DNA of 64,000 nt, from assembly GCA_010909165.1 (NCBI GenBank), contig VJWM01000007.1, forward strand, positions 496,001 through 560,000, written 5' to 3'. The notes under the pieces were generated by a model, which worked only from the letters and a program-made list of their open reading frames with translations, ran no database searches and had not been told where the DNA came from. The position numbers were made by a program, and so were the translations under genes. This DNA comes from Anthoceros angustus. Lineage: Eukaryota; Streptophyta; Anthocerotopsida; Anthocerotales; Anthocerotaceae. Each line of letters begins with the position of its first letter. The first letter of the stretch is position 1. Positions 48,146 to 58,879 of the stretch are shown piece by piece.

Positions 48146-48644
48146 TCATGCCCAAATGAAAACCCCCTTCGCACTCTCCACGTATTGGTGAACATTACCC
48201 CCGTGCGTGAGCACTGGCCCTCGCAACTTGACCGGCCTCGTTCTCAAAACAGCCTCTAATCTAGGGCGGGAGGAGGCAAGGTTACGAGCCACAGCCACCT
48301 CTCTCCAAAACTCCTGTGCAACATCACCATCGTCGTCCGCACAAAGTCTCTCCACGTACCATGTGAAACCCTGCACGCTCCAGAAACGACTCGAACTGTG
48401 AGAAGAGGCGAAACGGGACGAGGCCTGAGACAAACGTAGCGTTAGGTTGCAGAAGCTCGACCTGAACACCGCCGTCCCCAGCCACGCATTGACAGACCAC
48501 CGGCCCATGAGCTTGCCCTTGAGCTGCTACCTTGACCGAAAATCCAACACCGGAAGGGACACCTGCTTTCCCCGTCTCCTTGGAATCACTCCCTGATTTC
48601 TTGGAGCCGAAATGAGCAAAGAATTTCTTGAGCAGAGCAGCCAT
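48146..48644 (-). CDS. Unknown protein, about 165 residues, with apparent frameshift
   Basis: Starts MAALLKKFFAHFGSKK at 48644. The first frame runs through PVVCQCVAGDGGVQVELLQP and LVPFRLFSQFESFLERAG, then would stop at 48324. From the GGG/CCC run at 48369-48371 the next frame continues naturally: FTWYVERLCADDDGDVAQEF, WREVAVARNLASSRPRLEAV and LRTRPVKLRGPVL, to a stop at 48146. One base too many in that run would explain it, so this is either a real frameshift (pseudogene) or a consensus error. I do not recognise the family. It has no signal peptide or membrane segment; the N-terminus is basic. It is divergent from CPR5 with 573 bp between starts. Confidence 0.55.
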
Positions 48645-49217
48645 GATGCCCACAGTGCGTGTTCAAGAGCAGCCCCGATTGGCACCCCGGCTGCCCATGT
48701 CCCTCCCAGCTGACACCCAACAACCGGGCCTCCGCATCCCAAGCCCCCTGTTCCCCCGCCCTCCTTCGCTCGATTCCTGCCTGCACGCTTTCCTCCTTCC
48801 ACAAACGAGAATTGCAGCACAGCAGCAGCAGCAGCATCAAGCAGGCGGCTCCCAGATCGTGGCAAGTCGACTCCGCACTTGCTACCATATTCCTTCCGTT
48901 GCGTCTATTTATGTAGCACCGTATACAATAACGGCATATTATTATTACGTATGGTACATCCGTGACCTACATATATGCCTCGTAGGTGCCGTTTCCACCT
49001 TTGTACATGTGTGCTTTTAAGGTTGGCCAAATGTATGTACATATGTACATACATACCCTTCTTCTCCTCCTCCTTCCCGCACCCCGCACGAACGAACATG
49101 TACATCTACGGTTTGATGGCCTTCGGAGATTGATAGGCATGAAGCCCAGGCATGCGGCATGGTGTAGTATACATGTTGACTGGGTAGGTGTAGGTGAACG
49201 AAAGGGCAGGTGTCCAA

Positions 49218-52200
49218 ATGGTGCAAATGCACCGTCTGTCGGTCGCCCACGGCAGCAATGCGGCAGCCATCGCCGCGCCGTCGCTGCTGCTGCTTCTTCT
49301 TCTCCTTCTCCTGCTCTGTCCAGCCCCGTCTTGTGCTTCGCTTGAGCTGCAGGTGGACTTCCGCAGAATCTCTCCCTGCCTGGACAGCATCCAGGATGGC
49401 ACCACATTGGACCGATGGCTTGCTTGCGTCGAGCAGGAACCGGAGCAGGGGGAGGATCAGGAACGGGAACAGGAGCAGGAGCAGCCAGGCCGTAGCGTGG
49501 GGGTCCCAGTAGACTGCAGCGCTGGAACCAAGTGGGAGGCTCAGTTGGGTTTTGTTGCGGCAGGTGACGGGCTTGAATTTGGTTCGACCTCTGCCCATGA
49601 TGCTCCACCGGACACAGTAGGCAGCGATGGTGGAAACGGGTGGGAGGCGGGGGCAGAGGTGCTTGTGCAGACTGTAGGAGGCGGGCACGAATTTGGGGTG
49701 TCGCTGGGCGCTCAGGATGATGCCTCTGTCCATGACGCCGTACCGGACCCAGATTGTGGTGATGGAGGAAACGGCTGGGAGTCGGGCGTAGAGGGAGTTC
49801 TGCAGACTGCAGAGGACCGGCATAAATGTGGGTCTTCGCTGGGCAATCAGGATGAAACCTCTGCGGATGATGCTCCGCAGGATCCTGTAGTAGGCGAGTG
49901 GATTTCTCACCTTGTGTCTCACGTTCTGTGCGGGTTTCTCGGGATGTTGCTGATGAGACCTTTGAAGGGGAAACGGGCGCTCGTCACCGATGAGAGCAGT
50001 GTGGAGGAATGTGAAGCAGCCCACCAGAGTGTGCTGGGCTCCGTGCCAATCGTGACAGTGGCTGGAAATGGTGACATGAAGCAGGCTCACGGGGAGCGGG
50101 TGCAGAGGCCCTGGAGTACCTCTGAGTCATGGGAAGCAACGCCGGTACTGGAGTCTGAGCCACTGTCTGTCGGTGGGAACGTCTCAGCAAGAGCACTGTC
50201 GGCTCCGTTGGGCATGGCCATTGGGACTCTTGTTGCGGAGGTACTCATCCGGCCTTTATGACCCTTCTTCATAGCCAGGAGCTCGCCACCGTGCTAACAA
50301 GCTGGCGCTGGTTGCAGATTCTGGATGCCAGCTGCTCTGGCTCCGCCTTGTTTTCTGCGGATCAGCTGTCTAAGGTGGGTACAGCCAAGCACTACTGCAA
50401 AGGTCTTTGACGCCATGGCCGTCTCACTCATGTTCATGTTTAGGTCTTTAATCCCTTCTTCGTGTGCGTTCTATCAGATTTTGCAAGTAGCCATGGAGTC
50501 ACAGTTGTTGCCGGTATGTTAGCTTGTTCTTCATGCCCATTTGTAGCTTTCTCTTCGACAAAGCCTATGTTCTCCTGATGCGAGGAGAGTAGCTGGTGAT
50601 GCACAGGTGATGGGCACAGCATGCAGTCCCTTTGTGAAGGATGTGAAACAGACTTTCAGGACTACGTACAATACACTCTGGAGCGTGCGTCATGCAATTC
50701 CACGAGTTGCGGATGTGGAGCTGAGTGGTGCTGAGAGGCTGGCGTGTCCACTAGAGAAGGTACCAGGTCCGTCAAGGGTTGGAAGCGGCACTCAGAAGCT
50801 GACACCTGGATTGGCAACTCTTGCTCCAGTGGTGGAGCAGGCTGCAGCTTCACGTGACACCTGTGAAGTTCGCAGCCCAGTTCGCGAAGCGTGCGGTGAA
50901 GCTGTGGCCATGGATGCCTCATCGGTGACTGACAACCCATGGTTGGCCTCTGGTGTTACTGACAAGGTCCCTGAGGCTGGGCATGGCTGGTCAGACGATG
51001 AGGGATCATGCTTTTCCAAATGTGTGAACGATGTGGAGGAAGTTGTGGAAGAAAATGGCAGTGCAAGTGCAGCCTATAGCTTGCATACATTAGACGATGC
51101 TCTTATATTGGCCCCCCCACCTCAATTTCCTCAACTATCAGCTGAGGAAGCCATTTTGGAAGTCCTTGTAAGGAATACCAAGGCCCTTGAGGAGCGCAAT
51201 TATTACAAGCAATTTGAAATCGTGCACAAGATGAAGCAGCTGAGTCTGAAAGAGCAGCAGTTGGAAGTGTCCTTTGAGTCCAATCAGATCATGAAGCAGA
51301 ATGTGAGTCTCAGCAAGGAGTCTAATCAGATCTTGCGGCGGAACGTAGATGTGAGTGAAGATACAAAGGATATCATGAAGCAAGGTCTTGAGCTGAGCCG
51401 TGGAAGGACTCTGCTAAAGGAAAATGAGATAGAAGACCGAAAGTTGAAAGTTGCGTATCTGGAACTGAGCAAGGCTTGTGCGGACGAGCTGGTAGCTGGG
51501 CTATGTGTAATGCTGCTGGCATTAGCGTATGCTGGTTGGAATTACTCCTATGACAGACTCTCTAACATGGTGTCATCCTGTCAGCCAGTAGCTAAGGTAC
51601 GTGGAATGTGACTTCCCCTCTCCCCCCAGCTGCTGCTCCTCCTTCTCTGCAAACCGTTGCTTGTTGGGGTTTGCTTAGTAGTGGCAGGAACTGTGTGCAG
51701 GTGCGACATCGTTCTGGGTGGATGGGCTCTGGTATTTATCAGTCGGCAGTGGATTCATTAACTGGACATGCTCAGGCACTGATGTGTGAAATCACTGTTG
51801 CTGGGCGAATGCTTGCTGGAACAGCGATCATTACCTTGGTGGCTTCCCTGCTTCTGCGAAGGAGTGTGACTAGTGCTAGTGAGGCCATGCCTGTGTCAGT
51901 CATTGTGATAGTTCTTGGGGTGGTTTGTGGCTTCGCTGGTAAGTTATCTGTGGACAGCCTCGGTGGGAGTGGTCTGTACTGGCTGTTACTCTGGGAAGGC
52001 CTGTGTCTGTTGCATGCGTTTGCCAATTGCTATACCCCTTTGCTATACCGTTGTTTAAATGGAAGTCCTTCTCATCGTGAGGGGTCAGTGCCGAGAAGGT
52101 GTCAATTTCTTTGGCTTCGGCGCTTCCTCTTCCACTTCAATCTAGTGCTCTTCATTCCTTTGATGGCGGGTCTTGTGCCCTTCGCATCATTTAGACTGTT

Positions 52201-52267
52201 TGTCTCTAGGAATTTGCTGGTGCTCCTAATCTTGGTTTCAAGGTTCAGTGGGAGCCTACAATTCTGA
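49218..52267 (+). CDS. CPR5: CPR5-like transmembrane nucleoporin / immune regulator
   Basis: Five exons: 49218-50240, 50318-50374, 50478-50513, 50607-51596, 51701-52267; 890 residues. Diagnostic CPR5 core: LSAEEAILEVLVRNTKALEE (about residue 550), a coiled coil with repeated SNQI blocks, a first membrane helix at about 666-690 (LVAGLCVMLLALAYAGWNYS), then RMLAGTAIITLVASLLLRRS, MPVSVIVIVLGVVCGFAGKL, SLGGSGLYWLLLWEGLCLLH and RRFLFHFNLVLF near the C-terminus. Arabidopsis CPR5 is a nuclear-pore membrane protein that gates immune signalling and cell-cycle exit. Unusual here is exon 1: it begins with a poly-leucine hydrophobic stretch ending CPAPSCA, like a signal peptide, and carries an acidic 44-residue repeat (GGNGWE...) about 2.5 times. 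In-frame splicing ties it to the core, but it could be a separate upstream gene. Confidence 0.9.
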
Positions 52268-52557
52268 CAACTGTGGCGGGGCAGCTAGCTAGAGCACCGC
52301 ACACTCAGTAGTTTTGTCTTCTTAACATGTTCATCTCTGAGTTGTCAACAATTTCAATACCCGCTCATACCAGACAGCACTAGGGGCAGGATCACGTAGT
52401 TTGCCTGTTAGTCCTGTGCAGATAGTTGTACATACGTGATGGAGAGTACCGTACAGCAGAGTCACACAGCATGCCTTTGTAGCAAGGAATTTTGATCTTC
52501 CAGGACAGTGCACTTGTCTTTTTGCGCTAACAGCCAGTGAGGCCGCTACAAGTTTAT
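52268..52557. other. Convergent 3' region, CPR5 and HEAGH genes
   Basis: 290 bp between two stop codons; UTR sequence only. Confidence 0.5.
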
Positions 52558-54384
52558 TCAAACAGCCGCTGCTTCTAAAGCCCGGATAACGGAAGCGAGG
52601 CTTAAACATTTTCTGAGTGCTTCTACGACTGCCTCGTGTGCCGCTCTCTGTTCTTTTAAAATTCGCAAGGCCTGTATAACCGCCCATCGAGCTTGGTTGG
52701 ACATCTGGGTCAAGCGGCAACACATAGTAAGTACGAGGGACGTCCTATTATCAGGAGTAAGAAATTTAGTGCGCTTCATGGATGGGAGACCTGTGCAGGT
52801 GACCAGGAGGGCTTCAGTTGAGAGACCACAGCTTTGAACATGTTTTCGTCGCCCTCCCCACCTTCAGCTTCTCCGTACACCATCGCTTCAGCAGCTATTC
52901 CAGCAAATATGACAATACAGTACCTGGTGCAGGGACGGGCAAAGCAGTGAGTTGCTGCATCCAAGCTTGAAGATTTTGCAAGACAAGCTCACCTATCCAA
53001 CGACGCACTTGTGATCCGGTTCTGTTTCAACTCCTCTTCTAATGACGCATCCCAGAATTGCGTCCCAGCCTGCACCACATTTCTGTTCCAGCTCAGTCGA
53101 CCGGGTCTCCCTGACATTCTCACTACACCGCCCATGGAAGAGCCCGGTTCCATACCTGTCCCTGAATGCCCATTTTCAGAGCCTGCATTGCATCCAGAAT
53201 CACTCCTCGAACTGGACAACCAAGGAAGTACGCTGTATTCCAACCTAGTCCAATCAGAAGATATTCACCCAGAAGAGCACATGCCACGGTGGTGATGCAT
53301 CACACGGAGATAGTCCTACCAGCAAGAACATGGCCTGCTTCATGAACAAGTATTCTTTCCCTATACGCAGGGAAGAGACTCAAAACCTGTCCGTAACCAG
53401 TCCCCCCAAGATAAATTGCATCTGCCAAACCCAGGGACATCAACAATAAAATGGTGGGCCGAATTTCCAGGTGGTTGTCCACAGCGAAGGAGAAAAGAGC
53501 CAGCGAAGCAACCAAGACGGTGCCCGAGACTCCTGACACGCCCCACTTCTTGGGAGAGAGCTTAGAAGCTGCCACTCAACCGACCCAAAGCCTGGCATGA
53601 GTAGAACGGAAAACGAAATCCGCAACCGCATGGAAAAAAGAAGGGAGGGAGCGAGGAGGGCACCTTCCAACCCGGTCGACGCCATCAAAACGGCAGGCGT
53701 CACCACGCGTTCTCCCTCCGAAGCTGTGCTGTGCGATTCCCCAGCAGCAAAGTGAGAATGGGAAAGAACGAAGTCGAAATCGGGACCGGCGGACAGTACC
53801 CGGGTGCAGCTGCCCCTTACCCCGGTCCTTGTACCGGCCGAAATTCGGAAGCAATCCCCTCACATTGAGCCAATTGTAGGCTTTGGCTACCAACGTGAGG
53901 TCCGAGGTACTGAGGCAGGCGTTTAGAAGCCTGAGAAACTGCTGCTGGCCTTGCGATACAGATGGTGCGCCACTAGGCAGTGCCATGACCATAACTTCTG
54001 CACCACAGTACACAAGCAATCACACCATCCGCTTCCGCATCAGTCCACTCCAGTTCCAGTTCCAGCTACAGCACGGCCCCAGACTGCAAGGGTACCTCCT
54101 TCCTCCTGAACCCGGGCCCCAGATGCGTCAGGCCGTGCAGCATCCAGCAGCTCAAGAGCCCTCGCCAGATCCATGCCCTCCAAGGCATCCTCGTATTCCT
54201 GGAAATAAGTGTCGCCTAGACTCCGGCTTCGCCTCCCGCCCGATCCAGCCCTTGCCCTCAAGGTTGCGAGTCGAGCCCGCCGGGCCGGCAGCGAGAGAGA
54301 TGGCCGGGACGTGGTGGCAAGGAGGTGGCTACTTCGGCGCAAGATGACGGCCGCGCCTGTCCAAGCCGGGCACCGGGCCGCCAT
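52558..54384 (-). CDS. Plastid HEAGH-motif protein, FtsH/M41-like without AAA domain (At1g56180/At5g27290-like)
   Basis: Eight exons: 54384-54096, 53997-53821, 53723-53664, 53568-53320, 53232-53156, 53069-52993, 52923-52791, 52704-52558; 402 residues. The N-terminus (MAARCPAWTG..., rich in R, S and T) looks like a plastid transit peptide. RVVTPAVLMASTGLE, KLSPKKWGVSG, two membrane helices around residues 190-240, then LVHEAGHVLA (HEXXH at 251-255), YFLGCPVRGVILD, AGTQFWD, IVIFAGIAAEAMVYGEAEGG and MSNQARWAV follow. This matches a plant family related to the M41 peptidase domain of FtsH but lacking the ATPase. Whether it is an active protease is unknown. Exon 4 could start at 53574 instead. It is convergent with CPR5 and head-to-tail with TFIIS. 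Confidence 0.87.
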
Positions 54385-54822
54385 GAGAGGAGCCAGAGGG
54401 TCGGGTCTGGGCCTGCCCACGAAGAGAAGAAAAGCGAGATGCATAAAAGCTTGACGCACAGATTGAAATAAGACGGGCCAAGAATATCAGGCACCAGAGC
54501 GAGTGTACCTAGTCCAGAACCTAGTCGACCGGTTTAGTGTACAATCGAGTGAAGGCGCCAGCAAGAGCAGCAGCTAACAAGGTACGCTATCACCGCCTGC
54601 TTGACTGCCTGCCTGCGCCTGTCACTCCCACATCAGCAATCTACCAGACTAAAACACAAGCATCGTGATGCTTCTTTCCACTATCCCGCTACCCACAACC
54701 CCAGACACTCCATTCCAGCAACAGACCTGGACGATGTGGCGTTCCGATTTAAGGCCTGGTATCGGATATCCATCCCCCGTATCTTTGCGGCACAGGCAGC
54801 ACTCTGCAGGCAGTCCAAGCTC

Positions 54823-55983
54823 TCAGCAGAACTTCCAATGGTTGTTGCAGTTCACACAGGTCACAAACGTTGTCATGGGCTCGTCAGCACTTCGGGTCTG
54901 CATCTGGAAATATGTGGTTTTCCGCTGTCCGCACTTGCCACACTTGAATTGATCCGTCGAGGCTGCCTGCTTCAGCCCCCGTTCACACTCGAACAAAGCC
55001 TTCTCTTTTATTCTCCCGTTTTCTAGCTTCCGCTGATCACTGGCCAGGTCTTCCACACTCATGGTCACCAGCTGCTCCGCCTGGATTTCCCCTAACAGTA
55101 CCCTTCTTCTGAGATCCGGGTTCTTGGGATCCTTCATGTTGAACATGATGGACCGGATCTTAGCTTTGTTCACCCCTGTGGACAGCCCCAGCTTCCCGAA
55201 CATGGCCCTTTCCACATCACCAGCAACCTTGGCCACATCCCTCTTCTCTGCAACTTGACGGACTTCCGGGTCTACCTCACTGGACACCTTCAGCAGTGCC
55301 TCCAATAACAGCTCCTGCAATTTGTCCCTTGATTCACTGCCAGTCTTCACAATCTTGGGCTTCACCTTGGCCGCAGGCGCGTCAGCAGGCTTCGGAGGGG
55401 ACACAGATTTGGAGGATTTTGAGTTGGTGGTGACGGGCACGCCGGGAGAGCCCTTCTTCTCTGATTTTTCAGAAGCGATAACTCTCCTCCACTCGTCCAC
55501 CACCGACTGAGCCATAGTCGCAATTTTAGGCCTCTTGTGCTTGGCTAGTTTCTTCAGCTCCCTGCCGACCTGCCATGCACGAGCTGCACGAATCAACAAC
55601 CTCAAACACGACCATATAACGCACATGACCGGGTATCCAAAAATCTCGCGCCCCATCACACCACAAAACCCTACAAAACGCAGAGCCTGGCCAGCAAAAA
55701 AGAAATCCAATATGCCCATCGCAATTGCTGCAGCAACAAGGAGCAGCAGAGGAAGGACATCTTGCTGAGCAGAAGTACCAGCCTAGAAAAAACATGACCA
55801 CTGCAGTACCTGCGTGTCAACCAGCACGGAAGTGGTTACCGACACGGATTTCATAGCTTTCAAAGCATCCACGCAGCGCTCTTCCTCCGAATTCACTGCA
55901 GATCCCTCTCCCACGGCTTTCTCCGCTGCCCTGCTTGCCTTCTCGAATAGTTCCACCAGCACCTCGGCATTTTGCTTTCCCAT
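54823..55983 (-). CDS. TFIIS: Transcription elongation factor TFIIS
   Basis: Two exons: 55983-55810 and 55569-54823; 306 residues, a little short for plants. Exon 1 (MGKQNAEVLVELFEKASRAA...) and the start of exon 2 (VGRELKKLAKHKRPKIATMA) form the TFIIS N-terminal LW domain. A Lys/Pro/Ser linker and central domain II follow (VAGDVERAMFGKLG, YKAKIRS-like VNKAKIRSIMFNMKD, RVLLGEIQAEQLVTMSVEDL). The C-terminal zinc ribbon has CGKCGQ, the catalytic acidic RSADEP loop and CVNCNNHWKFC. TFIIS inserts that ribbon into the Pol II active site to trigger cleavage of backtracked RNA. All zinc ligands and the DE pair are intact. Confidence 0.94.
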
Positions 55984-56836
55984 CGCTTTTGATCTCCCGT
56001 GTTGCCTCAGCTCGTGCTGGCCCCGGCCGGGCTTTTCTCCAGTGGTGTCGAGGCAGTCACTAGTTCCTATATCGCGTGATTTCTCACCCTTCCCCGTGAC
56101 CGTCCTTGGAATCATTTTCAAACTGGAGTGGGAAAGAAAGGATAGGTTAAGTCACTTAACCTATTCTTTCTTGACCCACTTCTAGGTATTTAACAGAGGC
56201 AGGTATTTAAGAGCAAGAAGAGTTTTGTACCATTTACAAAGATGTACTTCATAAATTCAAAATTGTACTAGCAGCCATCAAAAGAAGTTAAAGGAACGGT
56301 CATACAAGAGGTTAAAGCATATATATATATAGAGGTATTTTCTTCAAAGGGGATTTAAAGTTTTCATAACAAAATATTACTAGCTTCTTTTCTAGGACTG
56401 CTCTCTTGGTTTGATTTACAAGTAATTAAGGACGTTAAACCACATATATAAAGATATTTTGCTAAGGGTAGATTTGTAGTTTATGTATCACAAGGTTAGT
56501 TGCTTCCTTTTGAGATTTGCAAGAATTCTAGAAGGCTTTATTGATGACCTTCCCTCATACCAGGCGAAGGACCATTGGCAAGCAAGCCATTGGGACTGCG
56601 GGTCTACAAAGACAAGCTAAGAGGAAGAGGATATGCAACCTACAAGCGTGAAGAGGAGGCAGAGAGGGTAGCGAGATTTTACTAACGTATCAATAACTTG
56701 TTGCTAAACGTTTGTCATCAACTTTTGTGTGCTTCTTGTTGTATATGTAGATGCTTTTAGTATTCTTGATCCATTTGGTAATATCGCCATCAAATGAAAT
56801 TTGCAATTCAATTGTTGATAGATCCTCCATGAAGTT
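55984..56836. other. TFIIS upstream region and AT-rich intergenic
   Basis: The first 150 bp are an open GC-richer leader of TFIIS. The rest is AT-rich, with a (TA)n run at about 56320-56332, and no gene is supported. Confidence 0.5.
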
Positions 56837-56895
56837 AAACACCATAATTTTTGAAGGGGAAAATATACTCCATGGGGGTTTTTAATGAATAAGCG
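56837..56895 (+). repeat. Candidate left terminal inverted repeat
   Basis: AACACCATAA followed by TTTGAAG and G-runs, with imperfect inverse at 62400-62456. Identity fades after about 30 bp. Confidence 0.4.
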
Positions 56896-58084
56896 CTGAA
56901 GGGGGTTTGTGATGGGTTTTAACGCAGCGGTTTTTGATATTTTGTGGAAACTAGAGGGAAAAAAAGGGTCCGGCCCATCGATCACACCACTTTTCAGCAT
57001 CACATCTCGCCGCCGAAGGGTGTCCCTATTCCCAGACCTATTTGTTTTGGGCAAAGTAAGACCCACAATGCAGACCAATTCAGCCAGAGGAGCAATACCG
57101 TTTTCTGATTTTTGCAATGCCAATGCTCCCATGCAAGGGTACTGCAATCCCGCGGACAGGTTCATTCCAAATCACTTATTCATGGGGAACAACATTTGGT
57201 TTATCGTGCAGTTTGAATTTATGATCCCTGACTCAATACTGGAATGGCATGTAAGCAAGGAAGGGGGCGCCGGTTGGCCAGCGCTCTCGCCCATGTCTAC
57301 AAGGATAACTTCAACATGTTTGCCTCCCATTTGGCCAGCACTTACTTGAGAATGAAATAGAACATGAGATTCTAAATTTTACAAAAAAAAAATAGAAATT
57401 AGACCTTACAACATGTCACCCATCTCATTGTTGATCCACCTCTAAAATGCTTAACATGTGTTTCGATCGACTCTAGAGGGCCTTCAATCTCGCCATGTGC
57501 GCCCTGGAGCGTGCCACAGATCAATAGCTTTTAGGCTAAAGATCAGCCCCATAACGCTAGGCTCAATCCGGATCAAAACTTGGGATTGAATTTTTATGGG
57601 ATCTTCTGCGATCTCGTGGCTGGATTCCTTGGGTGCAAACGCCCTTACATTCCTTGTTTCCTACACTGCTCGGAGGGTCTACAAATCCACCACATATTGC
57701 TAGGCTATTCTCCAATTCTAGATTTGCAAGGATTATGAATTCTCCATGTAGATGCCCTAGTCCCTAGTGTGCATGGCATGGTGTGTGAGACAAACTCTGT
57801 ACACCGGATACCACTAGACCAGGAGTGGCCGTCGGCCGACTGGCGCCCCAGAGCCATCAAACTCGGTTTAGTTTAGGAGGATGAGCGGAAGCGATAAATG
57901 ACGTTGGGACACAGTGATGAAGTCTCTGACTGACTGTCAATCTATCCACCTTACAATCTAAGATGAAGGCTTTTGTCCACCGACACCCATGATCGGGGAA
58001 ACCCTAAATGCATACCCTAAACTAGTGCCAATCCATACTACCACCATTGACATTGGTTCAGGCTGGTCTTCCATGAATTGACGT

Positions 58085-58803
58085 CTAGTCCTCCCCAGAG
58101 TTCACGCCTTCGTCATCACTGGGCCCGACTTCAACAACATTGTCATCACTATCGTCGGCGACACTTTGACTGGTTGGCTGTATGAATCCTCGCAAGTCGC
58201 TCGACTTGTCCCTAATCGCCTTTTTGTCCACCGCATACAAATGTTTCCGTGCATTCAATATAAACCCATAATAAAGGATTATTGTATCATTCACATACAT
58301 CTCCTGTATGTTTTTGGGATAAAAGACCTTATTCCCTTTTTTCCCCAGTGTTCGTCCATCATGGTTCCCTCTTCCCCAGACTATATATTGCCCACATATC
58401 TCCTTTCGTACACATCTGTATGATCTGTCTGATACCGGTGGATAAGAAAGTGAGCTCGGGGTGCATCCAACTTCACATCCGTGACCTTCCCAATCCAGAA
58501 TGGTCTGTTGTGTATGTCTGTGGTGCAGGGCACTGCGAGAAACATTCCTTTTCTAATTTCTGCAATATCACTATTCAACTGTGCCATTTCACGCTGTTGC
58601 CTTCCAATGTTTTGATATGCCCCCAGATACATATTCCGCTGGGGAAGGTCCCTCAACAATGCTTCCTCTAGCAAAGCTTTATCAAGCACATAAAGGGGCT
58701 GGGTTGTCTCCTCTACGTCTGCACGGGAAAACAATTTCCAAGGACACTCCAGAACCAGGCTGATGTGGTTTTTAACAATAACAACAATCTCTTCCTGGTC
58801 CAC
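58085..58803 (-). pseudogene. Element gene with BAH/chromo-like C-terminal segment, frameshifted
   Basis: Minus-strand frame 58803-58381 begins MDQEEIVVIVKNHISLVLEC and includes a charged helix-rich stretch and RPFWIGKVTDVKLDAPRAHF. After a frameshift near 58385 it continues VWGRGNHDGRTLGKKGNKVF, YPKNIQEMYVNDTIILYYGF and an acidic tail ending at 58085. The pattern W-IGKV ... VW ... I-L-GF resembles the BAH/chromo-like tail of plant transposon-associated proteins, but this is a resemblance only. Transcription would diverge from the methyltransferase-like gene. Confidence 0.4.
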
Positions 58804-58879
58804 CCAGAATTCTTCCCATCACTTGTACTCATCGGCTGTTACATAGGGTCGTAGTCCCAGTAACCCTCCTGCATCATAG

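Noticed and set aside
49017-50090. 357-codon frame antisense to CPR5 exon 1
   Set aside because: Shadow of the real exon; the sense frame splices in phase into the conserved CPR5 core.
56704-57349. Open frames of about 150 codons on both strands at the left end of the candidate element
   Set aside because: They overlap the terminal repeat and each other, and neither shows a domain; may be non-coding ends.
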